Below the pieces are notes generated by a model. It saw only the letters and a list, made by a program, of their open reading frames with translations. It was not told the DNA's origin and made no database searches. This document shows positions 15,326 to 23,337 of a DNA stretch of 34,595 nt, piece after piece. A program made the translations under genes and the position numbers. This DNA is from Bacillota bacterium (GTDB taxonomy: Bacteria; Bacillota; Clostridia; Clostridiales; Clostridiaceae), in assembly GCA_023399035.1 (NCBI GenBank), contig JAEWQX010000234.1, forward strand, positions 1 to 34,595. Direction: 5' to 3'. The stretch's first letter is position 1. Every line of letters starts with the position of its first letter.

Positions 15326-17099
15326 GCAAATACGTGAAGAAGTAATTGAAAGAATTAAACAGGACAATGATATTGTTGATATTATTTCAGAAAATGTAAG
15401 GTTAAAAAAATCAGGCAGAAACTATGTTGGGTTGTGTCCATTTCATAATGATAAATCTCCATCATTAAGTGTATCACAGGAAAAACAGATATATAAATGT
15501 TTTTCTTGCGGTGAAGCCGGAAATGTTATAACTTTTGTAATGAAATACAAGAAACTAACATTTCAGGAAGCGGCAAAGTACCTGGCGGATAAAGCAGGAA
15601 TTCCTTTAGAAATGGGAAATTCAAGGGAGTCTCAGATTACTAAAAAGAAGGATTTGTTATATAAGGTGAATACCGAAGCAGCAAGGTATTATTTTTATAA
15701 TTTACAGAGGACTTCTACGGCTAAAGATTATTTCTTGAAAAGAGGAATAAAAGAAGAGGTGATAAAGCGCTTTGGACTTGGCTATGCACCTGATGGATGG
15801 CATAATTTAATAATGTACTTAAGAAAGAAAGGCTTCAATGATAATCTTTTATTAGAAGCTGGGTTAATTTCTAAAAGTGAAAAGAGTGGAAATACATACG
15901 ATAGATTTAGAAATAGAGTAATGTTTCCAGTTTTTGATGTGAGAGGTAAAGTTATTGGATTTGGAGGGAGAGTTTTAGATGACTCCAAACCTAAATATTT
16001 AAACTCGCCTGAAACAGTAGTTTTTCACAAGGGTACTAATTTATATGGATTAAATTTTGCTACTAAAAATAGATTGGAGCAGGATTATATCATTATTGTT
16101 GAAGGATATATGGATTTAATATCTCTGCATCAACATGGAATAACAAATACTGTAGCTTCGCTTGGAACTGCGCTTACTATAAATCAAGCAAGGTTATTAA
16201 AGAGATATGTTAATAAAGTAATAATATCATATGATGCCGATGTGGCAGGACAGACAGCAACACTCAGAGGACTTGAGATTCTTAGAAATGCAGGATTTGA
16301 TGTTAAGGTCTTAAAAGTACCACAGGGCAAGGATCCTGATGAGTTTGTAAGAAACAATGGAAAAGATGCTTTTTTAAGATTAGTTGATAACGCACTTCCT
16401 TTAATTGAATATAGGATAAAAAAGGCAGCAGAAGGAATTAACTTAAGAGATAACAATGAACTGGTAAAATATGGAGAAAGGTTTGCGGAAATTTTAGCAG
16501 ATCTGAATCCTATAGAGAAAGATGTATATATCAAGAAGATTTCTGAAGAAACTTCAATAAAAGAACAGGCAATATATGATTTACTTTCGCAGGTAATGGC
16601 GAAAGATCAAAAAGAAAATAATTTTATGAATAAAAAGGAAGATTATGGAACAAAATTATATGTAGAACCAGGATATTTAAAGGCCGAAAGGACATTAATA
16701 AAATTAATGTTTGAGGATGAATATTTTGATGAATTGAGAGAACTTATAAAAGTTGGTGATTTTGTATTAGACTCACATAATAAAATTTATTCATTAATAT
16801 TACAGGGTAAAAACGAAGATACTAATAATATAATATCGTACTTAGAAAGTCGATGTGATGATGTAGAAAGCTCAAAAGAATTAATAAAAATAAAAGAGCA
16901 GGAAATCCTAGATTTTACTGATAAAGATAGAGTTATTAAAGATTATATGCAGGAAGTTCACAGTTATAAGCTTAAGAAGAAGATAGACGATCTTAAAAAG
17001 AAGCAGAGTGTGTTGGAAAGGGAAGGTAAATTCCAGGAAACTATTGAAATAGCAATGGAATTGACAAAGTTAACTCAAAGTCTTAAAAGGGGAGAATGA
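15324..17099 (+). CDS. dnaG: DNA primase
   Basis: DnaG makes the RNA primers for chromosome replication. The 591-residue protein has the N-terminal CHC2 zinc ribbon (Cys38, His41, Cys59, Cys62 in CPFH and CFSC), the catalytic TOPRIM core with Glu260 in IIVEGYMDLISLHQHG and the metal-binding SYDAD (about 301-305). A C-terminal helicase-binding region completes it. The length is normal. The start is a TTG, since the zinc ribbon is the usual distance downstream and no other start is in frame; an out-of-frame ATG at 15316 competes for the same GGGAGGG site. The TTG and overlapping hairpin suggest deliberately weak translation. rpoD follows 36 bases later in the same operon. Confidence 0.96.
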   Translation: MQIREEVIERIKQDNDIVDIISENVRLKKSGRNYVGLCPFHNDKSPSLSVSQEKQIYKCFSCGEAGNVITFVMKYKKLTFQEAAKYLADKAGIPLEMGNSRESQITKKKDLLYKVNTEAARYYFYNLQRTSTAKDYFLKRGIKEEVIKRFGLGYAPDGWHNLIMYLRKKGFNDNLLLEAGLISKSEKSGNTYDRFRNRVMFPVFDVRGKVIGFGGRVLDDSKPKYLNSPETVVFHKGTNLYGLNFATKNRLEQDYIIIVEGYMDLISLHQHGITNTVASLGTALTINQARLLKRYVNKVIISYDADVAGQTATLRGLEILRNAGFDVKVLKVPQGKDPDEFVRNNGKDAFLRLVDNALPLIEYRIKKAAEGINLRDNNELVKYGERFAEILADLNPIEKDVYIKKISEETSIKEQAIYDLLSQVMAKDQKENNFMNKKEDYGTKLYVEPGYLKAERTLIKLMFEDEYFDELRELIKVGDFVLDSHNKIYSLILQGKNEDTNNIISYLESRCDDVESSKELIKIKEQEILDFTDKDRVIKDYMQEVHSYKLKKKIDDLKKKQSVLEREGKFQETIEIAMELTKLTQSLKRGE

Positions 17100-17135
17100 G
17101 GTTAAAAGGTTGTAACGGAAGGAGGCAATTTTATT

Positions 17136-18245
17136 ATGGAACAAAAAGCAAAAGGAAAAGCTGCAAAGGCAAAAGACGATAAGAATGACAGAAGTGCAAA
17201 GATGTCAGCAGTTAAAGAATTATTAGATAAAGGTAAGAAAAATGGATCTTTAACATATAAAGAAATTATGGAAGCAATGGATCATATTGATTTAAGTCCA
17301 GAGCAGATTGAAAAAATATATGAAGCATTAGAAATGATGAACATAGAAGTAATTGGTGATGGTCCTGAAACAGCTGAAGTTGAAGAAGAAATTGATTTAT
17401 CAGTTCCAGAAGGTATCGCTATAGATGACCCAGTAAGAATGTATTTAAAAGAAATAGGTAAGGTCCCACTACTATCATCAGAGCAGGAAATAGAATATGC
17501 TAAGCAAATAGAAGAAGGTAATCAAAGAGCAAAGCAAAAACTTTCTGAGGCAAACTTAAGACTTGTTGTAAGTATAGCTAAAAGATATGTAGGAAGAGGT
17601 ATGCTATTCCTAGATTTAATTCAGGAAGGTAATTTAGGTCTTATTAAGGCTGTTGAAAAGTTTGATTACAGAAAAGGATATAAATTCTCTACTTATGCTA
17701 CATGGTGGATAAGACAGGCGATAACAAGAGCTATTGCAGACCAAGCAAGAACTATAAGAATTCCAGTTCACATGGTTGAAACTATAAATAAACTTATAAG
17801 AGTTCAAAGACAATTATTACAAGAGTTAGGAAGAGATCCATTCCCAGAAGAAATTTCAAAAGTAATGGATCTTCCAGTAGACAAGGTTCGTGAAATTCAA
17901 AAAATTGCACAAGAACCAGTATCATTAGAAACACCAATAGGGGAAGAAGAAGATTCACATTTAGGCGACTTTATACCAGATGATGAAGCTCCAGCTCCAG
18001 CAGAAGCTGCAGCATTCACAATGCTTAAAGAACAGCTTATTAATGTATTAGATACATTAACACCAAGGGAAGAAAAAGTTTTAAGATTAAGATTTGGTTT
18101 AGATGACGGAAGAGCAAGAACTCTTGAAGAAGTTGGTAAAGAATTTAATGTAACAAGAGAAAGAATAAGACAAATCGAAGCTAAAGCTTTAAGGAAATTA
18201 AGACATCCATCAAGAAGTAAAAAGTTAAAAGATTATTTAGATTAA
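17136..18245 (+). CDS. rpoD: RNA polymerase primary sigma factor SigA
   Basis: This is the housekeeping sigma factor that directs RNA polymerase to -35/-10 promoters. The 369-residue protein has the short Gram-positive layout: region 1.1 (about 1-90), region 1.2 (DPVRMYLKEIGKVPLLSSEQ), region 2 with the -10 recognition helix (KFSTYATWWIRQAITRAI), region 3, and region 4.2 with the -35 helix (VTRERIRQIEAKALRKLRHP) near the C-terminus. The ATG has a strong binding site (GGAAGGAGG), in contrast with the weak start of dnaG upstream. Transcription presumably comes from the dnaG promoters and ends in the hairpin at the rpoD stop. Confidence 0.98.
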   Translation: MEQKAKGKAAKAKDDKNDRSAKMSAVKELLDKGKKNGSLTYKEIMEAMDHIDLSPEQIEKIYEALEMMNIEVIGDGPETAEVEEEIDLSVPEGIAIDDPVRMYLKEIGKVPLLSSEQEIEYAKQIEEGNQRAKQKLSEANLRLVVSIAKRYVGRGMLFLDLIQEGNLGLIKAVEKFDYRKGYKFSTYATWWIRQAITRAIADQARTIRIPVHMVETINKLIRVQRQLLQELGRDPFPEEISKVMDLPVDKVREIQKIAQEPVSLETPIGEEEDSHLGDFIPDDEAPAPAEAAAFTMLKEQLINVLDTLTPREEKVLRLRFGLDDGRARTLEEVGKEFNVTRERIRQIEAKALRKLRHPSRSKKLKDYLD

Positions 18246-18272
18246 GCACCTTATTTTTAGGTGCTTCTTCCT
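18244..18272 (+). terminator. Intrinsic terminator after rpoD
   Basis: An 8-bp stem (AAGCACCT 18244-18251 with AGGTGCTT 18259-18266, loop TATTTTT) starts within the stop codon. A T-rich but C-interrupted tail follows. Confidence 0.85.
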
Positions 18273-18400
18273 TATTGTAAAGGAAAATAGGAAACGATTG
18301 ATACAAAAGAAAAGTTGACAATGGACAGCTTTATACTGATAAGTACTTTAATAGTAAACTGTTAATTGTTAACTATTAACTATATAAAAGTGGTGATAAA

Positions 18401-19093
18401 ATGGAATTAAGTAAAAGATTAAACTGGATAATAAATGTAATGGATAAAGCTGATGTAATCATGGATGTAGGGACAGACCATGGGTACATATCTATAGAAT
18501 TAATAAAAAGAAATATTGCTAATAAGGTAATTGCATCAGATATAAATAAGGATCCGTTAAATAAGGCTAAGCTTAATGTATCATTAGAAGGATTAAGTAG
18601 TAAAATTGACTTGAGACTTGGCGGGGGTCTTGCACCTGTTAAAAACAATGAAGTACAGGGAGTATTAATTGCTGGAATGGGTGGAAACTTAATAAGAGAT
18701 ATATTAGAAAAGGATATTGATAAGGTTAAGAATATGAATTATCTTGTACTTCAGCCAGCACAGAATCCAGAAGTTCTTAGAGAATATCTATATACAGGAA
18801 ATTATGAAGTCATAGATGAAGATGTATGTGAAGATGAAGGCAAGTATTATGAATTATTTAAGGTGAGATATAAAGAAAATAATTCAACTAAATTAGAGGA
18901 AATTTTTTATGAAATAAGTCCAGCTTTATTAAATAAAAAAAGTGAAGTGTTTAAATCTTATCTTCATGAAAAAGCTGATAAATATAGAAAAGTTCAAAGT
19001 TTTATAAAAGACAATACCGAACATGCATTGGCTAGAAAGAGAGAGCTTGATAATAAAATAGAAATAATTGAAAATTTATTAAAAACATTTTAG
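18401..19093 (+). CDS. trmK: tRNA (adenine22-N1)-methyltransferase TrmK
   Basis: TrmK (YqfN) methylates N1 of A22 in the D-arm of bacterial tRNAs, using S-adenosylmethionine. The 230-residue protein has a Rossmann fold with the SAM motif DVGTDHGYISIEL (about 22-34), the acidic end of the second strand (ASDIN), and the family motif AGMGGNLIRDIL followed by LVLQPAQNPEVLREYL. A C-terminal helical part (about 160-230) is probably coiled coil. The binding site is GTGGTGA. It is followed 12 bases later by the Nif3-family gene; the rpoD-trmK-yqfO order is also that of B. subtilis. Confidence 0.93.
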   Translation: MELSKRLNWIINVMDKADVIMDVGTDHGYISIELIKRNIANKVIASDINKDPLNKAKLNVSLEGLSSKIDLRLGGGLAPVKNNEVQGVLIAGMGGNLIRDILEKDIDKVKNMNYLVLQPAQNPEVLREYLYTGNYEVIDEDVCEDEGKYYELFKVRYKENNSTKLEEIFYEISPALLNKKSEVFKSYLHEKADKYRKVQSFIKDNTEHALARKRELDNKIEIIENLLKTF

Positions 19094-19105
19094 GAGCAGA
19101 TTTTA

Positions 19106-19897
19106 ATGAGCAAGGTTATTGATATATCGAAAAATATAGAAAAAATGGCACCAGTATTTCTTAAAGAAGATTATGATAATGTAGGCATTATGGTTGGAGA
19201 TCCTTCGCAGGACGTTAAGAAGGCATTGCTGGCATTAGACTGTACAAATGAAGTAATTGATGAAGCTATAGAAAATAACTGTGATATGATAATAGCTCAT
19301 CATCCATTGCTTTTCAGAAGACCAAAGAGTATCGTAAAGGGTGAACTCTTAGGAGATAAAGTCTTTAAGCTTATAAAAGAGGATATAACTTTATATGCAT
19401 GTCATACTAATCTTGATTCTGCAAGAAATGGCATAAATGAAACTATTGTTAATATGCTTGGATTTGATAGCGATGAAATAATAGAGCCACATGATAAAAA
19501 TTTATATAAAGACTGCGGTATAGGAAGAATAATAAGATTAGATACCAGCATCAGTCTTGATGATGTTATTGAAAATGTTAAGAAAAATTTAAATATAAAT
19601 AATTTAAGAGTTGTAAGAGGAAGGGAAGAAATAAAGACTATTGCAGTTATCAACGGAAGTGGTCAGGATTTCTTTAATGCAGCAGAAAGACTTGGAGCTG
19701 ACTGTATAATTACTGGAGATACAACATACCATTTTGTAAGTGATTATAAGGAAATGGGAGTAAGCATAATTGATGCAGGGCATTTTGGAACAGAATTTGT
19801 AGTATTTTTAAAGACTCTTGAATTCTTAAAAGATGAATTTAAAGATGTTGAATTCATTAATTCAAATAAATCTAAAGACCCATATGAATTTGTATAG
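19106..19897 (+). CDS. yqfO: Nif3-like dinuclear metal centre protein (YqfO)
   Basis: This 263-residue member of the Nif3/YqfO family carries a dinuclear metal site. Some databases name it GTP cyclohydrolase 1 type 2, but the physiological reaction is not settled. Metal ligands are visible: His65 and His66 in IIAHHPLLF, Asp/His in CHTNLDSA, and the C-terminal His and Glu in DAGHFGTEFV. The middle insert domain that makes the Bacillus protein about 370 residues long is absent, so this is the short form. It is preceded by AGGAGCAG and follows trmK by 12 bases; co-occurrence of the pair is widely conserved. Confidence 0.92.
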   Translation: MSKVIDISKNIEKMAPVFLKEDYDNVGIMVGDPSQDVKKALLALDCTNEVIDEAIENNCDMIIAHHPLLFRRPKSIVKGELLGDKVFKLIKEDITLYACHTNLDSARNGINETIVNMLGFDSDEIIEPHDKNLYKDCGIGRIIRLDTSISLDDVIENVKKNLNINNLRVVRGREEIKTIAVINGSGQDFFNAAERLGADCIITGDTTYHFVSDYKEMGVSIIDAGHFGTEFVVFLKTLEFLKDEFKDVEFINSNKSKDPYEFV

Positions 19898-19970
19898 TTT
19901 ATTTATAATGTACTAATTTACGTAAGATATCATATAATATTGAAATAGGAACAATATTATGGAGTGTAAT

Positions 19971-20309
19971 ATGAGCAAAAGCAGTGGCTCTTTTGATGAT
20001 ATAAAAAAAGATTTTAAAAACATTTTTAAGCATGGAAAGAAGTCTATAAAGAGTTTGTTTAGGGGACATAGACATAGTAGTGATGATGACTGCTGTAGTA
20101 ATCATTGCGGCGGATATGGAGGGAGAAGGCCTAATTTCTTTGGTGGTTTACCTATATATAAGCCTGGAAGATCTCCCTGGTTTTATATATTGCTATGTCC
20201 AAGGATGTGTGTCGTATGGATAATACTTATAGTGTTGCTTCTCTGCGGTGTGAGTTTCTATGGAGTTTTTGTTATAGTATTACTTGGAATTATTTTTATC
20301 TTAATTTAA
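19971..20309 (+). CDS. Small Cys/His-rich membrane protein, unknown function
   Basis: I do not recognise a family. The frame gives 112 residues in three parts. First is a basic, soluble N-terminus with Lys/Phe repeats (DDIKKDFKNIFKHGKKSIK). A short acidic, metal-binding-like patch follows (DDDCCSNHCGG, about 40-50), then a Gly/Arg/Pro-rich linker. The C-terminal 45 residues are very hydrophobic and hold one long or two short membrane segments (LCPRMCVVWIILIVLLLCG and following). I chose the ATG at 19971, with GGAGTG upstream; an in-frame ATG at 19959 is equally possible (AGGAA upstream). A TATAAT at 19933-19938 may be the promoter. It ends 55 bases before the RNase P RNA. Confidence 0.65.
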   Translation: MSKSSGSFDDIKKDFKNIFKHGKKSIKSLFRGHRHSSDDDCCSNHCGGYGGRRPNFFGGLPIYKPGRSPWFYILLCPRMCVVWIILIVLLLCGVSFYGVFVIVLLGIIFILI

Positions 20310-20331
20310 TATAAATGGAAATAAAAATAAT

Positions 20332-20360
20332 TTGCTTAATTTATAAAAGTATGATAATAT
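20332..20360 (+). promoter_or_regulatory. rnpB promoter
   Basis: TTGCTT (20332-20337), 17 bases and an extended -10, TGATAATAT (20352-20360), place the start near 20367, where the RNA's first helix begins. Confidence 0.55.
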
Positions 20361-20364
20361 ATGT

Positions 20365-20716
20365 TTTGCGAGTGAGACGTGCAATCGCTGCTAGACTAGA
20401 TCTAGGAGAGGAAAGTCCGAGCTCCATAGGGCAGGGTGCTGGATAACGTCCAGTCAAGGTGACTTGAAGGAAAGTGCAACAGAGATATACCGCCTGAGGT
20501 AACTCAGGTAAGGGTGGAAAGGTGAGGTAAGAGCTTACCAGCGTGATGGCGACTTCACGGCTATGTAAACCCCACTTGGAGCAAGACCGAATAGAGAGGC
20601 ATTTTAGGGGCTGCCCGTCCCGCCTCCGGGTGCGTCGCTTGAGCTTATTGGTAACAGTAAGCCTAGATAGATGATTGCTTAACACAGAACTCGGCTTATG
20701 GCTTATCTCGCAACCT
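20365..20716 (+). ncRNA. rnpB: RNase P RNA
   Basis: This is the catalytic RNA that trims tRNA 5' leaders. The two universally conserved blocks that pair as helix P4 and its surroundings are present: GAGGAAAGTCCG (20408-20419) near the 5' end and ACAGAACTCGGCTTA (20684-20698) near the 3' end. The terminal helix P1 forms between TGCGAG (20367-20372) and CTCGCA (20707-20712). The length of about 350 bases is typical, and the GC-rich sequence stands out from the surroundings. The ends are estimated from P1. A long open frame on the opposite strand is only the shadow of this RNA. Confidence 0.96.
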
Positions 20717-20741
20717 TTTTTATAAAGGGTTTGAAATGAAG

Positions 20742-20767
20742 TAAGGGTATAGCCCTTATTTTTTTTC
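20742..20767 (+). terminator. rnpB terminator
   Basis: TAAGGG (20742-20747) pairs with CCCTTA (20753-20758), followed by a run of eight Ts. A weaker CCTTT/AAAGG hairpin lies just before it (20714-20729). Confidence 0.75.
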
Positions 20768-20784
20768 TTGTATATTAGCAATGC

Positions 20785-20850
20785 AACTGTTGAATGGGTA
20801 TGATAACAGATAATACTATCTGGGAAATATTCGTGCAACAGTTATTTTTT
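20785..20850 (+). terminator. Second, branched hairpin with T-run after rnpB
   Basis: AACTGTTG (20785-20792) pairs perfectly with CAACAGTT (20836-20843), enclosing an inner stem CAGATA/TATCTG (20807-20812 with 20817-20822). TTTTTT follows. It may be a backup terminator or the end of a separate small RNA. Confidence 0.5.
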
Positions 20851-21040
20851 GTGTAAATATATAAAGGTGCATAAAGTTCTGCATTAATTTTTTGATTTTA
20901 GTTTTGACTAAGAACTAAGCAGCAGTCCAAGGAATGCTTGTTATAACTTTGGTAATTAAGGAGTATACTTATATTCTTTTTATTTAGAGTACCAATAATA
21001 TAACTTTTGATTGTATTAATATAGTGAAAAGTAATAATAC
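20851..21040. other. AT-rich spacer before the transglutaminase-like gene
   Basis: There is no coding frame and no clear repeat. The promoter of the downstream gene must lie here, but no convincing -35/-10 pair is visible. Confidence 0.4.
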
Positions 21041-21055
21041 GAGAGGATGAAAAGT

Positions 21056-21847
21056 GTGAAATGTTTTTCTAAATACAGAAAATATATATTAGCAGGAACT
21101 ATATTTATACAGACATTTATGATAAGTGTACCTGCGTCTGCATATGAAATATTTTCAAACTGGAATGATACGGAAGATTATATATATGAAAATATGATAA
21201 ACAGAGAAACTGAAATAAAGTTTGTTTACAATGGGGATAAGACTGATTTTGGAACAAAGCTTAAGGAAGTTTTGAAGGATACATATTCTAAAGATGACTA
21301 TCTTGAAAGGTCATGGACTGAAATAAAGCCCGAAGCTTATGATACATCAAATGGAATAGATACAATACTAAATATAAAGTATCTATGTACAAAAAATGAG
21401 GAAGATTATATAGATAGTGAACTAAAAAGTGCTACAAATTCCATTATTAGCGAAGGAATGTCTGATTATGAAAAGGTAAAAGCAATAAATAATTATATAA
21501 TAAACAGATATGAATATGATTATACCTTAAAGTCATTAAGTGTATATTCTGCACTTACTACATCAGAAGCAGTATGTCAGGGATATTCAATGACAGCTTA
21601 CAAGATGTTTAACTATGCAGGTATTGAAAATAGAATTATAGTTGGAAGTGCAAGGGGAATATCACATTCATGGAATATTGTTAAAGTAGATGGAAAGTGG
21701 TATCAGATTGACATAACAAACAATGATTCTGGAGATGCAGAAAAATACTTTTTAGTAAGTGATGAATTTTTGATATATAACAATTATAAGTGGGATAGCA
21801 AGGTTTACCCTTCTGCACCGGAAAACTACATTAGTAAGGATGAATAA
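21056..21847 (+). CDS. Secreted transglutaminase-like protein
   Basis: The 263-residue protein has a Sec signal peptide: basic KCFSKYRK, a hydrophobic core (YILAGTIFIQTFMISV) and PASA before the likely cleavage site. The mature part ends in a transglutaminase/protease-like core with the triad Cys174 (AVCQGYSMTAYKMF), His204 (SHSWNIVKVDGKWYQID) and Asp219 (DITNND). In clostridia such proteins are secreted peptidases or wall-associated enzymes; the substrate is unknown. The N-terminal 120 mature residues have no recognised domain. I chose the GTG at 21056, because the ATG at 21047 directly abuts the GAGAGG binding site. It is a single-gene unit with its own terminator. Confidence 0.82.
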   Translation: MKCFSKYRKYILAGTIFIQTFMISVPASAYEIFSNWNDTEDYIYENMINRETEIKFVYNGDKTDFGTKLKEVLKDTYSKDDYLERSWTEIKPEAYDTSNGIDTILNIKYLCTKNEEDYIDSELKSATNSIISEGMSDYEKVKAINNYIINRYEYDYTLKSLSVYSALTTSEAVCQGYSMTAYKMFNYAGIENRIIVGSARGISHSWNIVKVDGKWYQIDITNNDSGDAEKYFLVSDEFLIYNNYKWDSKVYPSAPENYISKDE

Positions 21848-21880
21848 TCCTGAAATTAAAGAATTTTATATATAATATAC

Positions 21881-21936
21881 TAAAAGAACCTGAATGTTTT
21901 GTAATATTACATAATCATTCAGGCTTTTATTGTTTT
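21881..21936 (+). terminator. Terminator after the transglutaminase-like gene
   Basis: CCTGAATG (21889-21896) pairs with CATTCAGG (21916-21923), extended by AAAAG/CTTTT. The loop contains the palindrome TGTAATATTACA, and a T-rich tail follows. Confidence 0.88.
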
Positions 21937-22160
21937 TGTTTATATATTCTTACAAAACTAGAATGTGTTTTTTGTAAATTCTCCGTATAGTATTAAAGGA
22001 TTACATGTAGTAATATAAACATATGAAAGATGTGAAGAATACAATATGTAAGAGTATTAAGTAAAAGCATTGATGAATTATCATAGGTTGGCTTTTAACT
22101 TTACATCAAACAAAAGAGTATAAATAATTAGAAGATTAGAATAAAGAAAGAGTTTTAATT
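21937..22160. other. Leader region of the ABC ATPase gene
   Basis: I see no gene here. TTTAAC (22094-22099), 19 bases and TATAAA (22119-22124) is the best promoter-like pair, but it is weak. A small palindrome, ATTAC-ATGTA-GTAAT, lies at about 22000-22014. Confidence 0.35.
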
Positions 22161-22178
22161 ACATGGGAGGTCAAGAAT

Positions 22179-23288
22179 ATGGCAGATTTATCATTAAGAC
22201 ATATTTACAAAATTTATTCAGGAGACGTTACAGCAGTTAAGGATTTCAACTTAGAAATTCAAGATAAAGAATTTATCGTTTTCGTTGGACCATCTGGTTG
22301 TGGTAAGTCAACAACATTAAGAATGATTGCAGGACTTGAAGAAATATCTAAAGGTGAATTATATATCGGTGGAAAATTAGTTAACGATGTAGAACCAAAG
22401 GAAAGAGATATAGCAATGGTTTTCCAAAACTATGCATTATATCCTCATATGACAGTTTACGATAACATGGCATTTGCATTAAAATTAAGAAAAGCACCTA
22501 AGGAAGAAATAGATAAAAAAGTTAGAGATGCAGCTAAGAAATTAGATATAGAACATTTATTAGACAGAAAGCCAAAGGCTTTATCAGGTGGTCAAAGACA
22601 GAGAGTTGCGCTTGGACGTGCTATTGTCAGAGAACCTAAGGTATTCTTAATGGATGAACCTTTATCAAACCTTGATGCTAAATTAAGAGTTCAAATGAGA
22701 ACTGTAATATCAAAATTATATCAAGACTTAGAAACAACATTTATCTATGTAACACATGACCAAGTAGAAGCTTTAACAATGGGTACAAGAATTGTTGTTA
22801 TGAAAGATGGTATTATCCAACAAGTTGATACACCACTTAACATATACAATACACCAAACAACTTATTCGTTGCTGGATTCATAGGAAGTCCTCAAATGAA
22901 CTTAATTAATGGACTAGCTATTGAAGAAGGTGGAAAAGTATACTGTAAATTTGAAAATAATAAAGTTTTATTACCAGAAGAAAAAGCTAAGGTATTAAAA
23001 GATAAAGGATATATAAATAAAGAAGTTGTTTTCGGAATAAGACCTGAACATTTAAGTGATTCAGAAGCTTTAGTTAAACAAGCAGGTGAAAATACAATTT
23101 CAGGAGATGTAGAAGTTGTTGAAAGAATGGGAGCTGAAAGCTTTATTTACTTCAAATCAGGAAACAGCAGCATGACTGCAAAAGTAGAAGGAAGCACTAA
23201 GTTTGAACCAAAGGATAAAATTAAATTACATGTTCAAAATGATAAGATTCATGTATTCGATAAAGATTCAGAATTAAGAATCTGCTAA
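22179..23288 (+). CDS. ugpC: Sugar ABC transporter ATPase (UgpC/MsmK/MalK type)
   Basis: This 369-residue protein energises carbohydrate uptake systems of the CUT1 class, working as a dimer bound to two permeases at the inner face of the membrane. It has Walker A (GPSGCGKST, 37-45), Q-loop (FQNYALYPHMTV), signature LSGGQ (135-139), Walker B (FLMDEP, about 156-161) and the switch THDQVEAL, followed by the C-terminal OB-fold regulatory domain (about 240-369). No permease or solute-binding gene is adjacent, so it is probably the shared ATPase used by several sugar transporters, as MsmK is in streptococci. The binding site GGGAGGTC is strong. A PucR/CdaR-type regulator follows 49 bases later and may be cotranscribed. 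Confidence 0.95.
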   Translation: MADLSLRHIYKIYSGDVTAVKDFNLEIQDKEFIVFVGPSGCGKSTTLRMIAGLEEISKGELYIGGKLVNDVEPKERDIAMVFQNYALYPHMTVYDNMAFALKLRKAPKEEIDKKVRDAAKKLDIEHLLDRKPKALSGGQRQRVALGRAIVREPKVFLMDEPLSNLDAKLRVQMRTVISKLYQDLETTFIYVTHDQVEALTMGTRIVVMKDGIIQQVDTPLNIYNTPNNLFVAGFIGSPQMNLINGLAIEEGGKVYCKFENNKVLLPEEKAKVLKDKGYINKEVVFGIRPEHLSDSEALVKQAGENTISGDVEVVERMGAESFIYFKSGNSSMTAKVEGSTKFEPKDKIKLHVQNDKIHVFDKDSELRIC

Positions 23289-23337
23289 TAATCTATAGAT
23301 TTGACTGCAGATATATTTAAGGCATGAGGTGAAGAAA

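Noticed and set aside
18286..18302. GGAAACGATTG as a CcpA catabolite-response element
   Set aside because: Three of the fixed positions of the consensus do not match, and it lies between rpoD and trmK where such control is not expected.
18315..18390. TTGACA at 18315 with TATACT at 18332 as a trmK promoter
   Set aside because: The spacing is 11 bases, too short. The following TTAATTGTTAACTATTAAC run resembles low-complexity spacer seen in clostridia.
20341..20838. Open frame of 165 codons on the minus strand
   Set aside because: It lies exactly opposite the RNase P RNA gene, whose conserved blocks and P1 helix are clear; the frame is open only because the RNA is GC-richer than its surroundings.
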